Assembly (NCBI GenBank): GCA_032718475.1
Contig: JAUCBJ010007246.1
Span: 1-64,000 of the forward strand
Origin: Nemertoderma westbladi
Lineage: Eukaryota; Xenacoelomorpha; Nemertodermatida; Nemertodermatidae
Direction of reading: 5' to 3'
Length of the DNA: 64,000 bases
The notes beneath the pieces were generated by a model. It ran no database searches, had not been told where the DNA came from, and saw only the letters and a program-made list of their open reading frames with translations. Every line of letters begins with the position of its first letter. Positions within the stretch are counted from its first letter, which is position 1. The position numbers and the translations under genes are program-made. Of this stretch, positions 9,597-22,224 are shown one piece after another.

Positions 9597-11049
9597 TTAG
9601 GGACTGAGCTCCACTTGTGTAATTGCCTAGTTAAGCCTGTTCTATTCTAACGTATTGTTGTGCAGTTTGGGGTTTTAAAGGATACAAAAGGACTGTAATT
9701 TCTTACCATTAGCACTACCGCTGGCATTCTTCATTGCTGTTGTTCATGGCGAAACTGCTTTACAGACGACATTCTTCTAGAATCATTTTATTCTTATCTT
9801 CCTTCTTACAATGTCGAGGTTTCCAAGCATGCACTAATGGGTGAAATATCCCAAGACCATAAGGACGAACTACTTGATTTACTTGAGTCCAACTAAGTGA
9901 TATCATCTAATCTTAATTAAACCGATTATCATTCAAACAGCTCACAAGCAGCTAAACCAAGAAGTTGCAATGTCTTAGATGTTATGGCTTAACAGTGTCG
10001 TGGTTATTCCACATGGTCAATTCGATCATTTCCTTCTATGAATAAAAAAAAAGCCATCAGTGTCATCTGTGTTTCGACTTTTTGATGCAGTTCAACCCGG
10101 TACAGAATGGGAAAATCGTTCCTTCTGTCCCGATTTCTTCTGCAGTTTATTCGGGCACAAGATGTGATTGCATTAATGACGCTTTTACGACTTTTGACAG
10201 GTTTAGATATCATAAATGTCCCGGAGGTTAAGGTTGAGTTTTCGAAGATTAGCTCGTCCTCCAACTGCCCAAACCTGTGGGTGATTGAACTTCCCTCAAC
10301 GGACAAATTTTACCATCAATTTCGTCAGGAATTCGACCACATCTTATCCTATTCGGACAACTTCGTTTTTAATATAGTTTAATAGGCGCTTACTATTAAT
10401 ACTGCTCAATGAAAATATTACTGAAGTATATTTACAGTACTACTGTATTTGACTAGAATACTGAAGCGTGCCCTGCAGTATTTTAAATTTCCTTTTAACT
10501 CAATTAATCGCAGTATGTTCTGATCAATGATAATCAAAATGTTAGCGTTGGTGGATATTCCCTATTCTGATTTAGATTTTTGTTGTTGCTTAAGATGTTT
10601 AAAGTTTAGGTTCATTCATAATTATATTTTCAATTAAATTATTATTCATATTATTTCTGATCAATAAATATACAATCAATAATCCAGTTGAAATGTTAAC
10701 AAACGTTTGCTTTTTAACCCACCCCCCGGGCCTATTTTACACTAGCCACCCCAGGAAATTATAATGTATAATATATGTGTTGACATTAAATGGTTATCTT
10801 TTCAATATCATTTTTATATAAAGTTAAGGCATTCTCTATAGAATTTCTTTAGTAAATCTCTTTCATAAATATAGAAGAGGAAATAGGTGGCTCTAAACTC
10901 TTCGACGCCAAATTCATTTACCTGGTCATTATGCACGGTATGGTATGGTATGCCAGGAGTATATGAGGACTGCATAGCCACAGCATTTCATCAACTACAG
11001 TAACTGTACGGTACTAGGGTATATTTGAGCACAAAATCAATACAATACA
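9597..11049. other. Unrecognised region with possible broken ORF
   Basis: No known family recognised. One plus-strand frame near 9778-9895 reads ESFYSYLPSYNVEVSKHAL and ends DELLDLLESN before a stop. Another, 10107-10382, encodes about 91 residues beginning MGKSFLLSRF. They may be pieces of one decayed gene or element, but nothing in them allows an assignment. Confidence 0.3.
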
Positions 11050-11315
11050 ACTGAAATCTCGTGAACATGACTTTTCAGTTCTTAAATTTCGTCGGCACGA
11101 CTTTTCATCTCTTAAATCTAGTGAGCACGGAATTCAGGTCTAAAAATCTCGTGCCCACGACTTTTTCGCTCTTAAATCTCGTGCGCACAACTTTTCAGCT
11201 CTTAAATATTGTTTGCAAGACTTTGCTACTCTTAAATCATGACTTTTCCGTTTTAAACAGAAACCTGTTGCATAAGACTTTTCAGCTCTTAAATCTCGTG
11301 CGCATTTCTCTGTTA
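11050..11315. repeat. Diverged tandem repeat, ~30-31-bp period
   Basis: About eight degenerate copies built on CGTG(C/G)GCACGACTTTTC then AGCTCTTAAATCT. The period equals that of the large satellite starting 90 bp downstream, but the sequence is unrelated. A 90-residue open frame through it is a by-product of the period being near a multiple of three. Confidence 0.8.
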
Positions 11316-11407
11316 CGAAGAAAAAAATAAAATCATGCGATGGGCCTTCAGAACCACCATACTAACTTCCAAAATTCCCTATTACAATAAAAATTAATGT
11401 ATATAAT

Positions 11408-14400
11408 GTTTATTTGAGTCCTGCTATTATTCTTCATGTTTATTTGAGTCCTGCTATTATTCTTCATGTTTATTTGAGTCCTGCTATTATTCTTAATGTT
11501 TATTTGAGTCCTGGTATTATTCTTAATGTTTATTTGAATCCTGGTATTATTCTTCATGTTTATTTGAGTCCTGGTATTACCCTTAATGTTTATTTGAGTC
11601 CTGGTATTATTCTTAATGTTTATTTGAGTCCTGGTATTACTCTTAATGTTTATTTGAGTCCTGGTATTATTCTTCATGTTTATTTGAGTCCTGGTATTAC
11701 CCTTAATGTTTATTTGAGTCCTGGTATGATTCTTTATGTTTATTTGAGTCCTGGTATTATTCTTCATGTTTATTTGAGTCCTGGTATGATTCTTAATGTT
11801 TATTTGAGTCCTGGTATTATTCTTCATGTTTATTTGAGTCCTGGTATTACTCTTAATGTTTATTTCAGTCCTGCTATTATTCTTAAAGTTTATTTGAGTC
11901 CTGGTATTATTCTTCATGTTTATTTGAGTCCTGGTATGATTCTTAATGTTTATTTGAGTCCTGGTATTACTCTTAATGTTTATTTGAGTCCTGGTATGGT
12001 ATTATTCTTCATGTTTATTTGAGTCCTGGTATGGTATTATTCTTCATGTTTATTTGAGTCCTGGTATTATTCTTCATGTTTATTTGAGTCCTGCTATTAT
12101 TCTTAAAGTTTATTTGAGTCCTGGTATTATTCTTCATGTTTATTTGAGTCCTGGTATGATTCTTAATGTTTATTTGAGTCCTGGTATTACTCTTAATGTT
12201 TATTTGAGTCCTGGTATGGTATTATTCTTCATGTTTATTTGAGTCCTGGTATGGTATTATTCTTCATGTTTATTTGAGTCCTGGTATTATTCTTCATGTT
12301 TATTTGAGTCCTGGTATGGTATTATTCTTCATGTTTATTTGAGTCCTGGTATGGTATTATTCTTCATGTTTATTTGAGTCCTGGTATTATTCTTCATGTT
12401 TATTTGAGTCCTGCTATTATTCTTAAAGTTTATTTGAGTCCTGGTATTATTCTTCATGTTTATTTGAGTCCTGGTATTATTCTTAATCTTTATTTGAGTC
12501 CTGGTATGGTATTATTCTTCATGTTTATTTGAGTCCTGGTATGGTATTATTCTTCATGTTTATTTGAGTCCTGGTATTATTCTTCATGTTTATTTGAGTC
12601 CTGCTATTATTCTTAAAGTTTATTTGAGAGTCCTGGTATTATTCTTCATGTTTATTTGAGTCCTGGTATTATTCTTAATCTTTGTTTGAGTCCTGGTATG
12701 ATTCTTAATGTTTATTTGAGTCCTGGTATTATTCTTAATGGTTATTTGAGTCCTGCTATTATTCTTAATGTTTATTTGAGTCCTGGTATTATTCTTCATG
12801 TTTATTTGAGTCCTGCTATTATTCTTAATGTTTATTTGAGTCCTGGTATGATTCTTAATGTTTATTTGAGTCCTGGTATTATTCTTCATGTTTATTTGAG
12901 TCCTGGTATTATTCTTCATGTTTATTTGAGTCCTGGTATTATTCTTCATGTTTATTTGAGTCCTGGTATTATTCTTCATGTTTATTTGAGTCCTGGTATG
13001 ATTCTTAATGTTTATTTGAGTCCTGGTATTATTCTTAATGGTTATTTGAGTCCTGCTATTATTCTTAATGTTTATTTGAGTCCGGTATTATTCTTCATGT
13101 TTATTTGAGTCCTGCTATTATTCTTAATGTTTATTTGAGTCCTGGTATGATTCTTAATGTTTATTTGAGTCCTGGTATTATTCTTCATGTTTATTTGAGT
13201 CCTGCTATTATTCTTAATCTTTATTTGAGTCCTGGTATTATTCTTAATGTATATTTGAGTCCTGGTATTATTCTTCATGTTTATTTGAGTCCTGCTATTA
13301 TTCTTAATCTTTATTTGAGTCCTGGTATTATTCTTAATGTATATTTGAGTCCTGGTATTATTCTTCATGTTTATTTGAGTCCTGGTATTATTCTTCATGT
13401 TTATTTGAGTCCTGCTATTATTCTTAATGTATATTTGAGTCCTGGTATTATTCTTCATGTTTATTTGAGTCCTGGTATTACTCTTAATGTTTATTTGAGT
13501 CCTGCTATTATTCTTAATGTTTATTTGAGTCCTGGTATGATTCTTAATGTTTATTTGAGTCCTGGTATTATTCTTAATGTATATTTGAGTCCTGGTATTA
13601 TTCTTTATGTTTATTTGAGTCCTGGTATTATTCTTCATGTTTATTTGAGTCCTGGTATGATTCTTAATGTTTATTTGAGTCCTGGTATTATTCTTAATGT
13701 TTATTTGAGTCCTGGTATTATTCTTAATCTTTATTTGAGTCCTGGTATTATTCTTAATGTATATTTGAGTCCTGGTATTATTCTTCATGTTTATTTGAGT
13801 CCTGGTATTATTCTTCATGTTTATTTGAGTCCTGGTATTATTCTTCATGTTTATTTGAGTCCTGGTATGGTATTATTCTTAATGTTTATTTGATCCTGGT
13901 ATTATTCTTAATGTTTATTTGAGTCCTGGTATGGTATTACTCTTAATGTTTATTTGAGTCCTGGTATTATTCTTCATGTTTATTTGAGTCCTGCTATTAT
14001 TCTTAATCTTTATTTGAGTCCTGGTATTATTCTTAATGTATATTTGAGTCCTGGTATTATTCTTCATGTTTATTTGAGTCCTGGTATTATTCTTCATGTT
14101 TATTTGAGTCCTGGTATTATTCTTCATGTTTATTTGAGTCCTGGTATTATTCTTAATGTTTATTTGAGTCCTGGTATGATTCTTAATGTTTATTTGAGTC
14201 CTGGTATTATTCTTAATGTTTATTTGAGTCCTGGTATTATTCTTAATGTTTATTTCAGTCCTGGTATTATTCTTAATGTTTATTTGAGTCCTGGTATTAT
14301 TCTTCATGTTTATTTGAGTCCTGCTATTATTCTTAATCTTTATTTGAGTCCTGGTATTATTCTTAATGTATATTTGAGTCCTGGTATTATTCTTCATGTT

Positions 14401-16884
14401 TATTTGAGTCCTGCTATTATTCTTAATCTTTATTTGAGTCCTGGTATTATTCTTAATGTATATTTGAGTCCTGGTATTATTCTTCATGTTTATTTGAGTC
14501 CTGGTATTATTCTTCATGTTTATTTGAGTCCTGGTATTATTCTTCATGTTTATTTGAGTCCTGGTATGATTCTTAATGTTTATTTGAGTCCTGGTATTAT
14601 TCTTCATGTTTATTTGAGTCCTGGTATTATTCTTAATGTTTATTTGAGTCCTGGTATTATTCTTAATGTTTATTTGAGTCCTGCTATTATTCTTAATGAT
14701 TATTTGAGTCCTGGTATTATTCTTCATGTTTATTTGAGTCCTGGTATTATTCTTAATGTATATTTGAGTCCTGGTATTATTCTTCATGTTTATTTGAGTC
14801 CTGCTATTATTCTTAATCTTTATTTGAGTCCTGGTATTATTCTTAATGTATATTTGAGTCCTGGTATTATTCTTCATGTTTATTTGAGTCCTGGTATTAT
14901 TCTTCATGTTTATTTGAGTCCTGGTATGATTCTTAATGTTTATTTGAGTCCTGGTATTATTCTTCATGTTTATTTGAGTCCTGCTATTATTCTTAATCTT
15001 TATTTGAGTCCTGGTATTATTCTTAATGTATATTTGAGTCCTGGTATTATTCTTCATGTTTATTTGAGTCCTGCTATTATTCTTAATCTTTATTTGAGTC
15101 CTGGTATTATTCTTAATGTATATTTGAGTCCTGGTATTATTCTTCATGTTTATTTGAGTCCTGGTATTATTCTTCATGTTTATTTGAGTCCTGGTATGAT
15201 TCTTAATGTTTATTTGAGTCCTGGTATTATTCTTCATGTTTATTTGAGTCCTGCTATTATTCTTAATCTTTATTTGAGTCCTGGTATTATTCTTAATGTA
15301 TATTTGAGTCCTGGTATTATTCTTCATGTTTATTTGAGTCCTGCTATTATTCTTAATCTTTATTTGAGTCCTGGTATTATTCTTAATGTATATTTGAGTC
15401 CTGGTATTATTCTTCATGTTTATTTGAGTCCTGGTATTATTCTTCATGTTTATTTGAGTCCTGGTATGATTCTTAATGTTTATTTGAGTCCTGGTATTAT
15501 TCTTCATGTTTATTTGAGTCCTGCTATTATTCTTAATCTTTATTTGAGTCCTGGTATTATTCTTAATGTATATTTGAGTCCTGGTATTATTCTTCATCTT
15601 TATTTGAGTCCTGGTATTATTCTTAATGTATATTTGAGTCCTGGTATTATTCTTAATGTTTATTTGAGTCCTGGTATTAATCTTAATGTTTATTTGAGTC
15701 CTGGTATTATTCTTCATGTTTATTTGAGTCCTGCTATTATTCTTAATCTTTATTTGAGTCCTGGTATTATTCTTAATGTATATTTGAGTCCTGGTATTAT
15801 TCTTCATGTTTATTTGAGTCCTGGTATTATTCTTCATGTTTATTTGAGTCCTGCTATTATTCTTAATGTATATTTGAGTCCTGGTATTATTCTTCATGTT
15901 TATTTGAGTCCTGGTATTACTCTTAATGTTTATTTGAGTCCTGCTATTATTCTTAATGTTTATTTGAGTCCTGGTATGATTCTTAATGTTTATTTGAGTC
16001 CTGGTATTATTCTTAATGTATATTTGAGTCCTGGTATTATTCTTTATGTTTATTTGAGTCCTGGTATTATTCTTCATGTTTATTTGAGTCCTGGTATGAT
16101 TCTTAATGTTTATTTGAGTCCTGGTATTATTCTTAATGTTTATTTGAGTCCTGCTATTATTCTTAATGTTTATTTCAGTCCTGGTATTATTCTTAATGTT
16201 TATTTGAGTCCTGCTATTATTCTTAATGTTTATTTGAGTCCTGGTATGATTCTTAATGTTTATTTGAGTCCTGGTATTATTCTTAATGTTTATTTGAGTC
16301 CTGCTATTATTCTTAATGTTTATTTGAGTCCTGGTATGGTATTACTCTTAATGTTTATTTGAGTCCTGGTATTATTCTTCATGTTTATTTGAGTCCTGCT
16401 ATTATTCTTAATCTTTATTTGAGTCCTGGTATTATTCTTAATGTATATTTGAGTCCTGGTATTATTCTTCATGTTTATTTGAGTCCTGCTATTATTCTTA
16501 ATGTTTATTTGAGTCCTGGTATGGTATTACTCTTAATGTTTATTTGAGTCCTGGTATTATTCTTCATGTTTATTTGAGTCCCGGTATTATTCTTAATGTT
16601 TATTTGAGTCCTGGTATGGTATTACTCTTAATGTTTATTTGAGTCCTGGTATTATTCTTCATGTTTATTTGAGTCCTGGTATTATTCTTAATGTTTATTT
16701 GAGTCCTGCTATTATTCTTAATGTTTATTTGAGTCCTGGTATGGTATTACTCTTAATGTTTATTTGAGTCCTGGTATTATTCTTCATGTTTATTTGAGTC
16801 CTGGTATTATTCTTAATGTTTATTTGAGTCCTGGTATGGTATTACTCTTAATGTTTATTTGAGTCCTGGTATTATTCTGAATGT
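11408..16884. repeat. Satellite array, 30-bp unit, about 180 copies
   Basis: The unit is TTTATTTGAGTCCTGG followed by TATTATTCTTCATG, repeated for ~5.5 kb. Variants include CTGC for CTGG, TATGAT for TATTAT, AATG/CATG/AATC endings and GTATAT for GTTTAT. A 35-bp variant with an extra GGTAT (TATGGTATTATT) recurs near 11995, 12030, 12215, 12250, 12310, 12510, 13865, 13925, 16335, 16525, 16610, 16745 and 16835. These 5-bp insertions break the reading frame, so the long frames on both strands (decapeptides SPGIILHVYL on plus, KNNTRTQINI on minus) are artefacts of a 30-bp period. A nine-unit (270-bp) higher-order repeat is visible near 14941-15480. Confidence 0.97.
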
Positions 16885-18629
16885 GAAACGTGAATGTTAA
16901 TGATAGTATAATTAATGTTGAGATGTTAAACCTGTGAAATCGGGTGTTTGGAGCAAGGTGGAGTTAGATGTCTCCATGGTTAAGGATGCAACAAATGCTA
17001 CTCAACCAACGTTTTCTTACTAATTGCAATCTAGGGCTGATATCGAAACACATTGTAAATTAGTGACATTTTAGGCCAGATCACAGAGGTCATTCAACTT
17101 CCGTCCACTAAGTGTAATTGGAATGTATAATTAAGGCCTCATGTACTCCATACTCAATCCAGTTATTTGCCACATTCAAATTGGATACGCCATTTGCAGA
17201 AATACATTAAGTCAAGAATAAATTGGCAAAGGGGGTAGGTAGACAGTAAGTCAAGAAATATTCCATTAATTAAACCATAAATAAACATTATTTATTATTT
17301 TTGTCAACAATTTTTCGTGCAGATACCAAAAAGGATGAAATTATAAAAATTTAGAAATAAAACCATGCATACAAGATACCAGCTTGCAAACACCCATCTT
17401 TAGGCATTGTATCAAGAAGAATCTAAGCAAACGTATGTATATTAGTTATAGTATTCTAGTCTTTGTGTCTCTCCGTTTACATTTTATATTGTCTACCACT
17501 TTATCCCGTTAGGTGGTGTACAACTGATGCGAGACTTGTTTCTACAATAGGGGAGGTCGCCTATCTCACCTATCTGTAAAACGTGATTTGTTTGCTTGGA
17601 TATTTCTGTATTAGTCAAGTTACAGTTGTAATTAGATTTTTATTTTTGTTCTTTAAACTTTCGATTTTTTAAAGACTACCTCACTGCGGGCACTCCAAGT
17701 CAAGTTTTGAAAGAACAGGATACATTTTGAATTCTGGGGTGTAATCAGGTGTGTTATTTGCAATGATTTCCCCTGGAGAAGGATGAATTTTGATTTGATT
17801 GCGTCGAAAGGCCCTCTCCACTCCAGTGAGGCAGACATGATGTCATTTTGTTTTTAAGGAATTCGTAACAACATTTCTCTACCGAGCTTTGCTTTTACAG
17901 GATGTTCATTGTTCAATTATCGCATCGGAATGCTGATAGCAACATTTTATTTTCCCGTTGATTCACGTTCTACTACCTCGTTAATTGCGGCACTATATTC
18001 CAGGACACGGTGTATGTACAGTAGATTACTTGCCATTCATACATTGAAATCGTTGGGAAATTTGTATTATTATTACCACTGGCTAGGCCTAATCTACACT
18101 TACTCTTTCCATATGAATGCATCACACATCTAAACGTGCCTACAAATGATAGGAATAAAAATACTTTATGTACATAGCTAAGGGCCATTTTAAGTCGCTA
18201 AGTAGGTACTCTGTATCAAACGAATGGCAGACTGTTCATTTGCTTAATCACAACGCTTAACCATTATGGACTTGGTACATTAAGCGAGGGGAGTGGTGGA
18301 GTTGGGTGGTATTTTTAATTCAATAAAGTACAGATTTCTCAGGGTTATTTAATTGAGATTGTTGAATGTTTTTTTTGTAGATGTTCCCTGCATTCATCAT
18401 TCCAGGTCATTTTATAAAAATAAAAATACACAATATCTAGTAATTATATAATATAACATTGAAGTAATGGACAGTAATATAATTACCATCACGATATATT
18501 TTAGTACGTGTTTGTTTAAGCGTGTCACCCCTGTAGGACTCCCCATATAAGTTTAAAAGACCGAACTTACACATTATGACCAGACAAGAACCTAACAATA
18601 CTCCCTAACACTTCAGAACAATTTACCAA
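16885..18629. other. Gene-free stretch between arrays
   Basis: No element recognised. A 61-codon minus-strand frame at 17653-17838 starts MSASLEWRGPFDAIKSKF and could be a short exon, but its splice context is weak. The rest is AT-rich single-copy-looking sequence. Confidence 0.4.
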
Positions 18630-18849
18630 GGTAGTTATTTTTTTGACCCTTTTTTTTGCTCTTTTGACCCCTTTTTTCCAAATTACTCTTATGGCCCCTT
18701 TTCGACCCCTGTTCTTTATGACCCCATTTTTTTCCGAATAGAACATTGAAAAAAATCAACTCTGTGCAGCTCTCCTAACAACTCTCCATAACATACACAC
18801 GAGATGGCGACTATAACGCCTTTTTCTAATAAAAAATAATCTATCAGGA

Positions 18850-19000
18850 TCACTTTAACCAATTGAGAGAAAGGAGCAGATTACAGTGGCGGGCTTTTCT
18901 AACCAAAATAATAAACGAACACTTTACCAATTGGGGGAAAGGAGCAGGTTACAGAGGCGGGTTTTCCTAACCAAAACAATAAACGATCACATTTTCTAAA
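18850..19000. repeat. 68-bp minisatellite, first block (two copies)
   Basis: The core AAGGAGCAG(A/G)TTACAG begins at 18871 and 18939. It is the same unit as the block at 19525-19853 and is separated from it by ~530 bp of other sequence. Confidence 0.85.
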
Positions 19001-19355
19001 CAAAATGTAACCTGGGTGATGTTCTCCCTTTTAATTAATTTTTATCTGTTTAATGATTAATAAAAGAGTGTATGATTATTATTATATTATTATTATAAAA
19101 CAATATTGGCATTGTTGATCTTGATGGTAGAGTAGGCAGGCTGTAGGCATGGTATAATATATATCACAATAGTCAAGGTCAATTATAACAGAAATAAAGA
19201 CATCTGGTTAATGCTGCACAGTACGGTACTGTAAACTACTCTATATGTTATGGTTCCACGTCATTACCTAAGACTCAGCATCTGCACCGCACAACCAAAT
19301 TCAGCACTCCTATAATGAGGCGTTACCTATACTATACTGTAATACCGGTGTAACA

Positions 19356-19402
19356 GGAAAATATGCCCCCCCGGGAAATGTGCCCGGGGGGGCATATTTT
19401 CC
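19356..19402. repeat. Perfect 20-bp-arm palindrome, GC core
   Basis: GGAAAATATGCCCCCCCGGG (19356-19375), seven spacer bases, then its exact reverse complement (19383-19402). It could form a very stable cruciform or hairpin. It lies at the left end of the inner inverted-repeat element. Confidence 0.9.
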
Positions 19403-19524
19403 TAGGAAAAAATGCCCCCCCGGGCAAATTTCCCTAGGAAAAAATGCCCCCCCTTAGGAAATTATGCCCCCCCTGAATTATACAATAAACAAAACTTATT
19501 ACTACTAAAACTTACAAAAATTAT

Positions 19525-19853
19525 ACAAAACAATAAACAGTCACTTTACCAAATGAAGGAAAGGAGCAGGTTACAGAGGCAGGCCTTTCTAACCAAAACA
19601 ATAAACGATCATTTAACTAATTGAGGGAAAGGAGCAGGTTACAGAGGCGGGATTTTCTAACCAAAACAATAAACAGTCACTTTAGCAAATCAGGGAAAGG
19701 AGCAGGTTATAGAGACGGGATTTTCTAACCAAAACAATAAACGATAACATTACCAATTGAGAGAAAGGAGCAGGTTACAGAGGCGGGATTTTCTAACCAA
19801 AACAATAAACAATCACTTTACCAAATCAGGGAAAGGAGCAGGTTACAGACTTA
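19525..19853. repeat. 68-bp minisatellite, second block (five copies)
   Basis: The core AAGGAGCAGGTTA begins at 19561, 19629, 19697, 19765 and 19833, an exact 68-bp spacing. Each unit also holds TTTTCTAACCAAAACAATAAAC. Confidence 0.92.
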
Positions 19854-20336
19854 AAAAAGCTTGGAGCTGCTGTTATACCAGTACTTACTACAGTAGCCTA
19901 CTGACTTTGATACTTCAGTATGCTGCTCTACATCCCTTACTGCCTTACCTGCTTACCTACCGGCAGACCGGTACCGTACTATTCTTCCAACTATTACAAG
20001 TTCTGCAGTTGGTAGATTAAAAGTGGCTAGAAGCAGACCGGTATCGTACCAGTTTTCAGACTTTTGAGGGGGGCTAATTTTCCTGAGGGGAGGCATTATT
20101 TCCTAAGGAGAAAATGCCCCCCTGGGCTAAATTTCCTAGGAAAAATTGCCCGGGGGACATAATATCCTAGGAAATAATGCCCCGGGGGGCATATTCTAGG
20201 GGGGGCTGATTTCCTTGTGACACCGGACCAGTACAACTAAAAACAGAAGAACAGTAGTAGGTACCGGTACCGGTACATTAAAAAAAGGGGCCATTAAAAT
20301 AATAAAAAGGGGTCATAAAAAATATTTTTCATTACC

Positions 20337-21340
20337 AATTTTGAATAACTTGCACAGCATTAGACAGCATTTTGTGATGTTTATGATAAGGCAATGTTCC
20401 ACATATTTTAAATTCAATGGCATCATATAAATAAAACGACTAAATATTGTAATACCTATCGTTTTATTTTATAATTTATTTAACTTAATTATTTATACAG
20501 CCTTTTATAGGCCAGCTCAACTTTATGTCCTCCTTTAATTAACATCAAAATGATTGGGTGATTCAGTAATGGCTTTCCACTAATTCAAATAATATATGAT
20601 TACGGACTTACATTATATCATACCTGCCTATCAGGTTTCATTTGGGTGCATTTCAGTATTCCAGATAATTTGCATTGTATATCATTAAATTATTTACTTG
20701 CAGTGTCTTTCGTTATAACAGCCTAAATAACTTGGTAATCCGATTACCTGCGACGATTTTTGACTAGGAGGCTCGTGCTCCGAATAGCAATGACTGACAA
20801 TTATAATTATAACATTCAACATTTTCCGTGACTACACGTAACAAAAGCAAAAAATCCTTCATCAAAAATTCGAGTGGAGACATTTCCAAGAATAATCGGA
20901 AGAACAACACAATCCACGTCCTCCCTCGAATGTCCCAATATTTTAATACATGCAGCACCCAAATATTTTTTAACGTTTCTAACAATAGAATATTATTATT
21001 CTGTTGTATAACAAATTAAAATGATAGGTCCGAAATTCCACAAAATTTATTAGATTAGAGCCTCATGACTTAGGGTTAGGGTTAAACTACTGCTTTAATA
21101 ATGGTCTGTACCTGACCAACCCTAACCTAAAAAACAAACCAATATACCAGTCAGTACCTGCAAAACCCAAGATTAAGTAACCCAAGACAGCCAAGCAAAA
21201 TAACGCTGTATGCTTTCCATATAAAAAGTGGCGCCTGTAGTGTGATAGAGCCAATGATACTAATATAATTTATATTAAAAGTTAAAATTTCCATTCTAAA
21301 CCACCGAATTATATAAAGTTTCGACAGTCTGGGGACCTCA
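20337..21340. other. Gene-free AT-rich stretch
   Basis: No element, RNA or coding region recognised on either strand. Confidence 0.5.
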
Positions 21341-21740
21341 TAAAGGCCCCCAGACAGGGTAGACTCCATGGTGCCGTAAATGGAGGCTGTGTTGCCAATG
21401 AGAATGGCATTGAGGTGTCGGAGGAGGAATAAGTGTGAATGCGGCACTTAAGTTACTGCATTGAGGCGGCTGTCCGACTCGGACCGGGACGACTGGAGGT
21501 CACCAAGGCTTTTGGATGGGTAGTCTCGGTTGACAGGTTCCTCATGCTTCCCGATCTTAAAGTCATCAACCTCCTCTATAACAAGTCGAACAGCTACGGC
21601 AATGGTGACGCCGTCGACTCTCTTCCCATCAACTCTGCACAACACCAGTGCAGTGGCTAATATGGTCCGGTATGAAAGTCAAACGCCTTCTCCCTTTAGA
21701 GGCGCACTCGCCTATCAGACAGGCGTAAAAGGTAAAAGAG
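21341..21740. other. GC-richer island with short overlapping open frames
   Basis: Base composition rises sharply against the AT-rich surroundings. The minus strand has an open frame at 21645-21448 (VDGKRVDGVTIAVAVRL, ending SDSRLNAVT), preceded by TTGTGCAG, a possible splice acceptor. The plus strand has a frame at 21439-21660 containing LEVTKAFGWVV. I recognise neither. It could be a last exon, a fragment of an unknown element, or neither. Confidence 0.25.
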
Positions 21741-22224
21741 AGACTTGTATGTATATAAACACATATATATCAGTTTGCCATATAAAAATGTATTTATTTT
21801 TAAATATATAATATACACCCCGAGCGGGGTAGATTTATTAGACTTAAGTTTAAAAGATGTTAAAAATGCTTAAGCAATAGACATAAAACATATTGCAAAA
21901 CAATTTAATAAAAATAAAATAAAACAAAATCTTAACAAAATAATTTAGAAGATCATAACCAGCTCTTTCCAAGTGTAGAGAGTGAAGGGCAGCTGGGCAG
22001 TTGAGCATGTGGTACTTATTATCGCATTGTTGCTTATATGGTTTCTAATGTGTCGAAAACAAATGTTAAAGTATTGCACTTATTAAACTATGTATTAAAT
22101 GTTGAAGGTTATGAATATGTGCCAATCCATCTCACAGATATTGCACTTATATACAATTCTGTTCTCCGTCCAATTAGAATTAAAATACTATGCTGCATGA
22201 CACAGTAGTCACTACCAAGTATCA

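Larger units (their letters stand above)
19349..20222. mobile_element. Inner inverted-repeat element with TGT...ACA ends
   Basis: Left end TGTAACAGGAAAAT; right end, reverse complemented, TGTCACAAGGAAAT. Both are flanked outside by CCGG (19345-19348, 20223-20226), a possible 4-bp target duplication. Short TGT ends with a 4-bp duplication recall Ginger-type DNA transposons, but no integrase-like frame remains and CCGG is common locally, so this is tentative. CCTAGGAAA boxes with C7/G7 blocks sit near both ends. Confidence 0.35.
18630..20336. mobile_element. Composite inverted-repeat element with nested termini
   Basis: The outer ends are imperfect inverted repeats: 18630 reads GGTAGTTATTTTTTTGACCC, and the reverse complement of the right end reads GGTAATGAAAAATA and then ATGACCCC. 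Left-arm copies of TTTTGACCCC lie at 18640-18735, with matching GGGGTCAT and GGGGCCAT at 20285-20316. Inside are a 68-bp minisatellite in two blocks and a second inverted pair rich in CCCCCCGGG (19349-19470 and 20060-20222). No transposase is visible. It is probably a non-autonomous DNA element or a nest of two. Confidence 0.5.

Noticed and set aside
11408-16550. Very long open frames (up to ~800 codons) on both strands with decapeptide repeats
   Set aside because: They exist only because the satellite period is 30 bp, a multiple of three with no stop in most frames. The 35-bp variants shift the frame at many places, so no coherent protein is maintained.
11408-16884. CRISPR-like regular repeats
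   Set aside because: There are no unique spacers; units follow one another directly. This is a eukaryotic satellite.
17653-17838. Short minus-strand exon (MSASLEWRGPF...)
   Set aside because: It has an ATG and plausible composition but only 61 codons, a weak donor and no recognisable similarity. Not strong enough to call.
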